From Sulfurovum sp. (GTDB taxonomy: Bacteria > Campylobacterota > Campylobacteria > Campylobacterales > Sulfurovaceae), in NCBI GenBank assembly GCA_026985755.1, contig JALSPX010000017.1:1-5377 (forward strand): a stretch of 5,377 nucleotides of DNA, written 5' to 3'. Position 1 is the first letter of the stretch; the number at the start of each line of letters is the position of its first letter. Under the pieces are notes generated by a model. The model did no database searches, was not told where the DNA came from, and saw only the letters and a program-made list of their open reading frames with translations. The translations under genes and the position numbers were made by a program. Below are positions 1-5,136 of this stretch, in pieces.

Positions 1-195
1 TTTGTGTGGATGAGTATATGGGACAAACAGTTCTTCTGTAACTGTGTGCTTTTGTTTGTAGTATGTATGAGGTTTAAAGAAGTGATACCATAGGTATCTG
101 ATAAGTAGAATAATATAGTGCAATACAGTCTCCAAATAGGTACGATTATAAGGAGAATTTGATTTACAACAACATTTTTTCCAACGCTTCCACAC
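1..195 (-). CDS. possible 5' part of an unrecognised gene, running off the left edge
   Basis: The minus-strand frame from a GTG at 195-193 to the window edge has no stop for 65 codons. It overlaps the last 30 bp of miaA. The translation starts Met-Trp-Lys-Arg-Trp, has a CCC triplet, then a hydrophobic/aromatic stretch (LHYIILLIRYLWYHFF) that could be a membrane segment, and then a polar His/Lys/Thr-rich part. A later TTG at 135-133 is another possible start. No clear Shine-Dalgarno sequence is placed for either start, and I recognise no family. A second minus-strand frame is also open over 1-161, so an open frame here is weak evidence. The alternative is simply the intergenic region downstream of miaA. 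Confidence 0.22.
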   Translation of the reverse strand, partial: MWKRWKKCCCKSNSPYNRTYLETVLHYIILLIRYLWYHFFKPHTYYKQKHTVTEELFVPYTHPHK

Positions 196-1057
196 TTCCT
201 TTTATTACATTGTCAAACTGAGAGTTATTAAAGGTTGTTTGTCTTTTTGCAAGGCGTGCAGTATTGATTGATATTTTGTCACTAAGCATTTTTTTATCGT
301 AGATGCCATCTAAATAGGCTAAAGTTTCCTTGATACCTATAGATTTCATAGAATTTGGTGCACGGGTATATTTTTTTTCTAATCTGCATATTTCATCAAT
401 CAATCCATCATTCAACATCATAGTTGTACGCAGTGATATTCTCTCTCTAAGCATAGCCTTGTCCCAAACGATTTGATAGATGGGCAGAGGTTCTATGATG
501 GCAGGTACAGGGGGGTTTTCACGAAAATATTGTGTAGGGGTAAGAGAAGTTTCAAAATAGATATTGAGTGCTTTTTCTATGCGGTAGGTATCTTCAGGTT
601 CTATATGTGCCATATACGTATTGTCAATAGCGTAAAGCATTTCGTATGCCTGCTTGACATCAAGCAGACACTGTTGTGTTTTTTTTCTGTTTTTCTGACT
701 GATTGAAGGTAAGTTTGATATCCCATCAATCAGCATTTTTAGATAAAAACTAGTTCCGCCTACGATGATGAGATTTTTATTGTCATGTAAACATTGATTG
801 TATACTTCATGATAAAGTGTAATAAAGGTCGTCACATCAAAGTTTTCATGAGGATAGAGGTAGTCTAATCCAAAATGTTGTATCCCTTGACGCTCTTTTA
901 TTGTAGGTTTAGCTGAGACAATATCTATCTCTTTATACACAGAGAGAGAATCTAAAGAGAGAATATGTGCATTGATATGCTGTGCAACTTTGATGGCGAG
1001 AGATGTCTTGCCAGAGGCAGTAGCACCTATAAGGGCGAGTTGTTTAAAATTATGCAT
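164..1057 (-). CDS. miaA: tRNA dimethylallyltransferase (MiaA)
   Basis: The 297-residue product is of normal length for MiaA, the cytoplasmic enzyme that transfers a dimethylallyl group to N6 of A37 in tRNAs reading codons that begin with U. What can be seen: a P-loop GATASGKTS at residues 11-19 (Ala where many members have Pro), the substrate-binding block DSLSVY at 36-41 followed by SAKPT at 48-52, HFGLDY at 61-66, the GGTSFYL block at 100-106, and the C-terminal IGIKE/TARLAKRQ region at about 240-273. The ATG at 1057 is the only reasonable start: an in-frame TGA lies two codons upstream and no other start precedes the P-loop. No Shine-Dalgarno sequence is visible. The gene is divergent from pssA. 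The neighbouring tRNA-Arg has G at position 37 and would not be a substrate. Identification is secure. Confidence 0.96.
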   Translation of the reverse strand: MHNFKQLALIGATASGKTSLAIKVAQHINAHILSLDSLSVYKEIDIVSAKPTIKERQGIQHFGLDYLYPHENFDVTTFITLYHEVYNQCLHDNKNLIIVGGTSFYLKMLIDGISNLPSISQKNRKKTQQCLLDVKQAYEMLYAIDNTYMAHIEPEDTYRIEKALNIYFETSLTPTQYFRENPPVPAIIEPLPIYQIVWDKAMLRERISLRTTMMLNDGLIDEICRLEKKYTRAPNSMKSIGIKETLAYLDGIYDKKMLSDKISINTARLAKRQTTFNNSQFDNVIKGSVEALEKMLL

Positions 1058-1062
1058 ATGTA

Positions 1063-1090
1063 ATCATAGCATAACAACAAAAAAGGTAAA
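1063..1090 (-). promoter_or_regulatory. candidate miaA promoter giving a nearly leaderless mRNA
   Basis: On the minus strand a TATGAT hexamer (1068-1063) resembles a sigma-70 -10 element. TTTACC (1090-1085), 16 bp upstream, is a moderate -35 match. Transcription would begin at or within a base or two of the miaA ATG at 1057, which fits the missing Shine-Dalgarno sequence. This is pattern matching only. Confidence 0.35.
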
Positions 1091-1119
1091 ATAACTTTTA
1101 ATAGGAAAAAAGGGAATAT

Positions 1120-1677
1120 ATGAATTTATTTGATAAACATAACCGTTTTAATATCGCTAATTTAGTAACGTATCTCAATGTTGCACTGGGTATCATGGCT
1201 ATTTACTTTATTGTAAAAGGTGATTTCTTTACTGCAATTATTTTGGCATGGATTGCGGGAGCATGCGATATTATAGATGGCAAGCTAGCAAGAAAATATG
1301 GACTCTCTACCGAATATGGTATTCAACTAGACTCTTTTGCTGATTTTCTCTCTTTTGTGGTGATGCCACCTTTTTTACTTTTTTACGCACTTAAAACCAG
1401 TATGACTAATGGTTGGGAAGAATTGATAGTTGGTTTGGTTTTTGTAGGGTATATTATCGCAGGACTTAGACGACTGATAGAGTTTAACCTTAAAGTTGAA
1501 GAGGGTGAAGTTGCTAAGTATTTTGAAGGTGTGCCTACACCACTTGGTGCGATACTCTTATGGATTCTCTATTTACTCTTTTCATATACGCTTATTGATT
1601 CTATATGGATGATTACAGTATTGGTCATAGCTATCGCATGGTCATTGAATTCTAAATTGAAAATTCCACATCCCTAG
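1120..1677 (+). CDS. pssA: CDP-diacylglycerol--serine O-phosphatidyltransferase (PssA, type II)
   Basis: This 185-residue membrane protein carries the complete CDP-alcohol phosphatidyltransferase signature D-x2-DG-x2-AR-x8-G-x3-D-x3-D: D50, D53, G54, A57, R58, G67, D71 and D75. These residues bind the metals and CDP-diacylglycerol. AGLRRLIEFN at 114-123 and FEGVPTP at 135-141 match the blocks typical of phosphatidylserine synthase rather than phosphatidylglycerophosphate synthase. The enzyme makes phosphatidylserine, the precursor of phosphatidylethanolamine, in the inner membrane. Several hydrophobic segments are visible (about 18-32, 36-50, 78-92, 102-116, 142-156, 158-178). A weak ribosome site AGGGA (1111-1115) sits 4 bases before the ATG. 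The gene ends in two in-frame stops, TAG then TAA. It is the first gene of a probable operon with the prenyltransferase and the coiled-coil gene. A different CDP-alcohol transferase is the main alternative. Confidence 0.92.
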   Translation: MNLFDKHNRFNIANLVTYLNVALGIMAIYFIVKGDFFTAIILAWIAGACDIIDGKLARKYGLSTEYGIQLDSFADFLSFVVMPPFLLFYALKTSMTNGWEELIVGLVFVGYIIAGLRRLIEFNLKVEEGEVAKYFEGVPTPLGAILLWILYLLFSYTLIDSIWMITVLVIAIAWSLNSKLKIPHP

Positions 1678-1680
1678 TAA

Positions 1681-1706
1681 ATGAGAAATGAGAAATGAGA
1701 AATGAG
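1681..1706 (+). repeat. tandem heptamer (ATGAGAA) at the mqnP start
   Basis: Three full copies of ATGAGAA (1681, 1688, 1695) plus a partial fourth (ATGAG at 1702) follow the double stop of pssA directly. Each copy has an ATG. Those at 1681 and 1688 read five codons (Met-Arg-Asn-Glu-Lys) and stop at TGA; the one at 1702 stops after two codons. Only the ATG at 1695 opens the long reading frame. The TGA of the first minicistron (1696-1698) overlaps this ATG as ATGA, an arrangement typical of translational coupling. Confidence 0.85.
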
Positions 1707-2588
1707 CAATTAGAGGAAGGTAGGAGTCTAAAAAAACTTCTATCAGATTTTTCTGAATTGGTTATGTTTAAGCACTCTGTGTTCTCTTTGCCTTTTATTT
1801 TTATAGCGATGATGGTGGCTTCATATCATGAGAACAGTTCTGGCTGGTTTGGGTGGAGGCTTCTTTTTTTAGGTGTGTTAGCGGCAGTGAGTGCACGTAA
1901 TTTTGCAATGGGAGTTAATCGCTATTTTGATAGAGACATAGATATATTAAATCCACGTACTAAGGAGAGACCCTCTGTAGACGGTAGAGTCTCTAAGGTA
2001 CAGATGTTGGTATTTATCGTTTTGAATGCATTGCTGTTTATTCTGGTGGCATATTTCATAAATACATTGGCACTACAACTCTCAGTACCTATTCTCTTTG
2101 TTTTGGCGGCATATACGCTTTTTAAACGTTTTTCATCCTTGGCTCACCTTGTATTAGGGGTGAGCTTAGGTTTAGCGCCTATTGCGGGAGTGGTGGCAGT
2201 CTCTGGCGAGATCACACTGTGGTCACTCTATCTTGCACTTGGTGTTATGTTTTGGGTTGCAGGTTTTGATTTGCTTTATTCTTTGCAAGATATGGCGTTT
2301 GACAAAGCCAATAATCTTCACTCTATCCCCTCGGTGTTTGGTGCGAAAAAAACCATGTGGATATCAAAACTTTTTCATACCCTTGCACTCTTATTTTGGG
2401 TACTCTTTGTGGGGAGTGCAGGCTTAGGTATTTGGGCATATATAGCAGTATTACTCTCTGTATGTATGTTGGGCTATGAACATTATTTGGTCGAGAAAGA
2501 TTTTACAAAAATTGATAAGGCATTTTTTACGGTCAATGGATATTTAGGATTTATGTTTATATTTTTTATTATTCTTGAGGTATTTTAG
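1695..2588 (+). CDS. mqnP: UbiA-family polyprenyltransferase, probable menaquinone biosynthesis prenyltransferase MqnP
   Basis: The 297-residue polytopic membrane protein (about eight or nine hydrophobic segments) has both aspartate-rich motifs of UbiA prenyltransferases. The first is N75-x3-D79-x3-D83 (in NRYFDRDID) and the second is D192-x2-Y195-x3-D199-x3-D203, which together bind Mg2+ and the polyprenyl diphosphate. The N-terminal block LVMFKHSVFSLPF (22-34) is typical of the group often annotated as 4-hydroxybenzoate polyprenyltransferase. In Campylobacterota, which make menaquinone by the futalosine route, this enzyme is expected to prenylate the dihydroxynaphthoate intermediate; that role is inferred from family and phylum. 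The start at 1695 is the only ATG in the heptamer repeat that opens this frame. The first 10 or so residues (Met-Arg-Asn-Glu-Gln-...) come partly from the repeat and are probably dispensable. The purine-rich repeat may serve as a weak ribosome site, or translation may be coupled to the minicistron. Confidence 0.88.
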   Translation: MRNEQLEEGRSLKKLLSDFSELVMFKHSVFSLPFIFIAMMVASYHENSSGWFGWRLLFLGVLAAVSARNFAMGVNRYFDRDIDILNPRTKERPSVDGRVSKVQMLVFIVLNALLFILVAYFINTLALQLSVPILFVLAAYTLFKRFSSLAHLVLGVSLGLAPIAGVVAVSGEITLWSLYLALGVMFWVAGFDLLYSLQDMAFDKANNLHSIPSVFGAKKTMWISKLFHTLALLFWVLFVGSAGLGIWAYIAVLLSVCMLGYEHYLVEKDFTKIDKAFFTVNGYLGFMFIFFIILEVF

Positions 2589-4349
2589 GTGCAAGATATT
2601 CCAGCTATTATTTTTGTTTTACTTTTTTTCTTGGTACTTGTACTCATTTTTTTGCATAGAAGCAATAAAAAATATGCGGATAAAATTTCTGTATTAGAGC
2701 AAGCGGTAGAATTAAAGTCAGAATCTCTCTCTTCCATGAAAGAGATATATGCTGCATCTCAAAGAGTGCTCGAACAATCAGAGTTGCAACAAAAAGAGAT
2801 AGAGAACAAAGAGCATCTCATTTTAACACTTAAAAAGACAAAGTCAAATTTAGAAAACAGTATCCAAAAAGAGCAACAAGAGAGAAGATTATTAGAAAAA
2901 TCACACGAGAATATTATACAAGAGGTGACACAAAAGATAGTTTGTTTGGAAGAGGAGATTGCTAAAAAAGAGAGTGTAGTAAACGAACTAAAACAGACAC
3001 ATAAAAAGGTAACACAAATAGCAGAAGTGACTCGTATAGGTTTGAAACATGAGATAGCAGAGCTCAATGATACAGTGGTACTCTTAAAAGAGACATATGA
3101 GGATGCACTCCATATCAAAGAAGAGGAAAAAAATGTTTTATTTCAACGCATTCAAGAACAAGAACATCAAATCTCTCAACTCAAAGAGATGCATAAAGAG
3201 AGTGAACGAAAAAGCAAAGAAGAACACTTTATACTCTCTCAAGCCATAGATGAAAAAGAGAACCTACTCAAAGAAAAACAAGAAGCATATGAGATACTTG
3301 ATACTAAAGCAAAAGAGAAAGCAAAAGAGAACACTGTTTTATCTCAAAAAATTGACACGCTTGTGGTGCAACATGAAGATGCAAAAGCATACTTAAAGAA
3401 GCGTATCAGTGTGCAAGAAGAGACTATTGCAACACTTGAAGAGAGTCATGACAAAATGTTACAGGAGTGGGATAGAGAAAAAGCACGACACGCAGAGATG
3501 CTTCAAACCAAAGAGAGTGAAATTGTATCAGCCAATAGCAAGTACGATGATATGCTTTTACATTTACAAAAATCTCAAGAAACGTATGCGTTAAAAATAA
3601 AAGAAAAGGAAAAAGAAAAAGAAAAAAGCATAGCAAAACTTGAAGAGATAAAAATAGAAACGGTAAAAAAAATATCTAAACTTGAGCAAGAAATTGGGGA
3701 AAAAGATCAAGAGATTACAACACTAAAAGAAGAAGAATCCAGACGTTTTAAAGCGCAAGAAAAGCAGTTTAAGGAGATTCAAAAAGCGTTAAATGAATCA
3801 CAAGCGTTACTTGAAAAAAATATCATAGAAAAAGAAATGCTTGTTTTAAGACACGAAGAGAGTAGTGCAAAATATGAAGAGAAGATAGAACTTTTAGAGG
3901 AAGATCTTAAAAGTAAAGAAGCGTATTTCGTATCTCAAAAAGAGGACTATTTACAAACAATAGAAGGATTGTCTCAAAAAGTAGAAGCGAGCAATAAAGT
4001 ATTGTCAGAAAAAAATGCAAGCATTATGGAATATCAGAAAAAGTATCAAAGTATTGAAGAGATACATGAAAAAGAGCATGAAAAGATAGAAAAATTAAAA
4101 CATCCATCTGCTGAAAAAGAGGAGCATAAAGTTGCATTAGAAGATGAACTATTAGATACCCAAAAAAATTTAAGAAAGCTAGCCGCATTGCAAGAACTCA
4201 AAGAGATTAGTATGGTTAAAACAGATGTGATGAAACATATCAAAGAGGGGATGAGTAGAGAGGATATTGCTAAAAAATTTGGTATCCCTTTAAAGCGTGT
4301 GGATCTCATTATTAAATTTGATCAAATAAAAAAAGAAAAGCCCATGTAG
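2589..4349 (+). CDS. membrane-anchored long coiled-coil protein with C-terminal helix-turn-helix-like motif
   Basis: Translation starts at GTG directly after the mqnP TAG, with GAGG (2577-2580) as ribosome site 8 bases before it. The 586-residue product has one N-terminal membrane segment (about residues 7-22, IIFVLLFFLVLVLIFL) followed by HRSNKK, so the bulk is most likely cytoplasmic. Residues about 30-530 are almost uninterrupted Lys/Glu/Gln/Leu-rich sequence, nearly free of Pro and Gly, as expected of a long coiled coil. The end (about 548-577) breaks this pattern: HIKEGMSREDIAKKFGIP then KRVDLIIKF, which looks like a compact helix-turn-helix as in sigma region 4 or similar small domains at the ends of anchored proteins. 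I do not recognise the family. The N-terminal layout recalls RmuC, but no nuclease domain is present. A structural or tethering role in the envelope or nucleoid is possible but unproven. Position suggests co-transcription with pssA and mqnP. Confidence 0.85.
   Translation: MQDIPAIIFVLLFFLVLVLIFLHRSNKKYADKISVLEQAVELKSESLSSMKEIYAASQRVLEQSELQQKEIENKEHLILTLKKTKSNLENSIQKEQQERRLLEKSHENIIQEVTQKIVCLEEEIAKKESVVNELKQTHKKVTQIAEVTRIGLKHEIAELNDTVVLLKETYEDALHIKEEEKNVLFQRIQEQEHQISQLKEMHKESERKSKEEHFILSQAIDEKENLLKEKQEAYEILDTKAKEKAKENTVLSQKIDTLVVQHEDAKAYLKKRISVQEETIATLEESHDKMLQEWDREKARHAEMLQTKESEIVSANSKYDDMLLHLQKSQETYALKIKEKEKEKEKSIAKLEEIKIETVKKISKLEQEIGEKDQEITTLKEEESRRFKAQEKQFKEIQKALNESQALLEKNIIEKEMLVLRHEESSAKYEEKIELLEEDLKSKEAYFVSQKEDYLQTIEGLSQKVEASNKVLSEKNASIMEYQKKYQSIEEIHEKEHEKIEKLKHPSAEKEEHKVALEDELLDTQKNLRKLAALQELKEISMVKTDVMKHIKEGMSREDIAKKFGIPLKRVDLIIKFDQIKKEKPM
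3601..3629 (+). repeat. A/G-rich hexamer run coding Lys-Glu repeats
   Basis: GAAAAA occurs three times in a row from 3610, within a purine-only tract, and encodes alternating Lys and Glu in the coiled coil. The unit is six bases, so a gain or loss of copies keeps the frame. Confidence 0.6.
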
Positions 4350-4352
4350 TGC

Positions 4353-4381
4353 TTGAAAAGTAAAGCTATTTTAGCTATACT
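4353..4381 (+). promoter_or_regulatory. sigma-70 promoter of the tRNA-Arg gene
   Basis: TTGAAA (4353-4358) and TATACT (4376-4381) are separated by exactly 17 bp, and each differs from consensus at one base. The predicted start near 4388 leaves a leader of about 28 bases before the mature tRNA. The -35 begins 4 bases after the stop codon of the coiled-coil gene. Confidence 0.75.
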
Positions 4382-4383
4382 TT
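4357..4383 (+). repeat. imperfect inverted repeat overlapping the tRNA promoter
   Basis: AAAGTA (4357-4362) pairs with TACTTT (4378-4383) and AGCTA (4364-4368) pairs with TAGCT (4372-4376). There is one A-A mismatch and a TTT loop. It could fold as an 11-bp hairpin in the 3' end of the upstream operon mRNA, but no U tract follows, so it is not a standard intrinsic terminator. Confidence 0.6.
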
Positions 4384-4415
4384 CGCTCTAAATATCGCTA
4401 CTACATTTTAAATGT

Positions 4416-4492
4416 GCACTCATAGCTCAGCTGGATAGAGCATCGGTTTGCGGTACCGAAGGTCTCAGGTTCGAATCCTGATGGGTGTACCA
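4416..4492 (+). tRNA. tRNA-Arg (anticodon GCG)
   Basis: A complete 77-base cloverleaf can be drawn. The acceptor arm is 4416-4422 with 4482-4488 (G1-U72 and one further G-U pair). The D stem GCTC/GAGC encloses loop AGCTGGATA. The anticodon stem TCGGT/ACCGA has loop TTGCGGT. There is a 5-base variable region, and a T stem TCAGG/CCTGA with loop TTCGAAT. A73 and an encoded CCA (4490-4492) end it. The anticodon at 4450-4452 is GCG, which reads CGC and, by wobble, CGU. A20 in the D loop and C35 are arginine identity elements. G36-G37 is the TrmD target pattern for m1G37. The usual bacterial form for these codons is ACG with A34 deaminated to inosine, so GCG is notable. Confidence 0.95.
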
Positions 4493-4609
4493 TATTAATC
4501 CCACTTATGTTACGATAGTGTGTATGGTCAATTTTAATAGACAATTCTAATCAATAACGTAATTCCACCTCAATCAAAAAAGATACGTAATAATTGGAAA
4601 TAGTCGCTT
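4493..4609 (+). other. intergenic region after the tRNA
   Basis: AT-rich and without a supported gene. ACGTAAT occurs twice (near 4557 and 4585). A weak imperfect hairpin lies at about 4502-4520 (CAC-TAT with ATA-GTG), but no U tract makes it a convincing terminator for the tRNA. I see no copy of the tRNA 3' end that would mark an integrated element. Confidence 0.5.
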
Positions 4610-4638
4610 TTGACTTTTTTGTGACAAAAATTTATTAT
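4610..4638 (+). promoter_or_regulatory. sigma-70 promoter of the secreted repeat-protein gene
   Basis: TTGACT (4610-4615) and TATTAT (4633-4638) are spaced by 17 bp, and each has one mismatch to consensus. Transcription would start near 4645, giving a leader of about 28 bases with AAGAGG (4658-4663) as ribosome site 9 bases before the ATG. Confidence 0.7.
4616..4630. promoter_or_regulatory. operator-like palindrome in the promoter spacer
   Basis: TTTTTGT and ACAAAAA are perfect inverted arms around a central G, lying wholly between the -35 and -10 elements. This is a typical place for a repressor site, but I cannot assign the regulator, and an A/T-rich palindrome this short could be chance. 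Confidence 0.4.
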
Positions 4639-4653
4639 TCTCATCAGAATAAT
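4634..4653. promoter_or_regulatory. 8-bp inverted repeat over the -10 and start site
   Basis: ATTATTCT (4634-4641) and AGAATAAT (4646-4653) are perfect inverted arms around CATC. The dyad covers most of the -10 and the predicted start site, so it is more likely a protein-binding site than a hairpin in the mRNA. The regulator is unknown. Confidence 0.45.
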
Positions 4654-4672
4654 TTTAAAGAGGTAGGGTAAA

Positions 4673-5074
4673 ATGTTAAAGAAGTTTCTAATTGTATGTA
4701 GTATGGTATTGGCTATTGTTGTGACACCTGTTGTAGCTGGGCACGGTTCAAATGATAATCGTGGTTCCAAAGGATCTCATGGGTCACATGGCTCAAAAGG
4801 AAGTCATGGATCTAAAGGCTCTCATGGCAGTAGTGACAATGACTGTGAAAGCTATACAAAAAAATCTGTCAAAGCCTATGCAAAGTATATAAAATATTCC
4901 AAAAAATATACAGACTGTCAAAAACAAGATAATTGCCAAAAAAATCACATGGTTCTAATGGAAAGCACAAATCTAAAGATTATCACGGGAAGCATGGCTC
5001 AAAAGATTCACATGGGAGTAAGTCTAAAAATTGTAAAAAATACAAAAAAAAAGCAGACAAAGCGTATAAAATAG
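4673..5074 (+). CDS. secreted Gly/Ser/His/Lys repeat protein, reading frame broken at an A7 run
   Basis: The 133-residue frame begins with a clear Sec signal peptide: Lys-Lys, then a hydrophobic core from 5 to about 17, then TPVVA with probable cleavage after Ala22. The mature part starts GHGSNDN, then seven GSK/GSH tripeptides (31-51), then C58-x2-Y-x-KK-x3-KAY and a Lys/Tyr-rich stretch ending DC..QDNC. From the A7 run at 4938-4944 the frame loses this character and reads unrelated Met/Ile/Lys-rich sequence to TAG at 5072-5074, so the part after residue about 89 is probably not the native sequence. The native continuation lies in the -1 frame. The mature protein would be strongly basic and His-rich, compatible with binding metal ions or polyanions, but I recognise no family and assign no function. 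It has its own promoter and a good ribosome site, and converges on phzF. Confidence 0.7.
   Translation: MLKKFLIVCSMVLAIVVTPVVAGHGSNDNRGSKGSHGSHGSKGSHGSKGSHGSSDNDCESYTKKSVKAYAKYIKYSKKYTDCQKQDNCQKNHMVLMESTNLKIITGSMAQKIHMGVSLKIVKNTKKKQTKRIK
4763..4831 (+). repeat. GSK/GSH tripeptide-coding repeat
   Basis: The region consists of 9-bp units of the form GG-TC-(AAA or CAY), seven in a row followed by Gly-Ser. Synonymous third positions vary (GGT, GGA, GGG, GGC; TCC, TCT, TCA, AGT), so the amino-acid pattern is kept while the DNA has diverged. This suggests selection on the protein rather than a recent expansion. Confidence 0.8.
4858..5052 (+). repeat. series of A-tracts in the secreted repeat-protein gene
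   Basis: Seven A at 4858-4864, six A near 4899-4905, seven A at 4938-4944 and nine A at 5044-5052. The two A7 runs sit in the same ten bases, CAAAAAAATC. Such homopolymers are prone to replication, transcription and sequencing slippage. Confidence 0.7.
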
Positions 5075-5136
5075 ATAATTACTCGTATTATGATACTAAT
5101 TATATGTATTTTTGGTTCAATACTAAATATTTATAA
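4936..5136 (+). pseudogene. -1 frame continuation of the secreted repeat protein
   Basis: This frame is entered by a one-base backward shift, or one extra A, at the A7 run 4938-4944. It reads KKSHGSNGKHKSKDYHGKHG, then SKDSHGSKSKN, then C-x2-Y-x-KK-x3-KAYK, and ends at TAA 5134-5136. It thus repeats both the HGS/K-rich block and the Cys/Tyr/Lys motif of the upstream part, strong evidence that it is the true C-terminal half. The last 21 residues or so (Asp/Tyr/Asn/Phe/Trp-rich) look different and may reflect a second frame disturbance at the A9 run or a distinct tail. The only in-frame start is a TTG at 4933 without ribosome site, so independent expression is unlikely. Confidence 0.6.

Noticed and set aside
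1..93. Plus-strand frame ending at TAG 91-93 as the end of another gene
   Set aside because: Only 30 codons are visible, there is no motif, and the minus-strand frame is open over the same span; no support either way.
473..706. Plus-strand open frame inside miaA
   Set aside because: Antisense shadow of a secure gene, without motif or sensible ribosome site. Plus-strand frames at 2182-2427 (in mqnP) and 3409-3594 (in the coiled-coil gene) are rejected for the same reason.
1681..1706. Classical on/off phase variation of mqnP by the heptamer repeat
   Set aside because: The in-frame ATG lies in the repeat at a fixed distance from the coding sequence, so adding or removing units leaves an in-frame start. 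Only the number of upstream minicistrons would change.
2759..3118. Minus-strand open frame of 119 codons inside the coiled-coil gene
   Set aside because: It is rich in Ser, Cys and Phe, as expected from the complement of Lys/Glu codons. It has no recognisable motif and is fully contained in a better supported gene. The same holds for minus-strand frames at 3424-3636 and 4046-4309.
4570..4770. Minus-strand open frame across the promoter and signal-peptide region
   Set aside because: It runs antisense over a strong plus-strand promoter, ribosome site and signal peptide, and its translation shows no family features.
4763..4831. CRISPR array or structural DNA repeat
   Set aside because: The units are 9 bp without spacers, vary at third codon positions and keep the amino-acid pattern, so this is a coding tripeptide repeat.
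4937..4990. Programmed -1 frameshifting as the firm explanation for the A7 break
   Set aside because: The heptamer fits, but neither an upstream Shine-Dalgarno-like stimulator nor a stable downstream hairpin is visible. It is kept only as one possibility.
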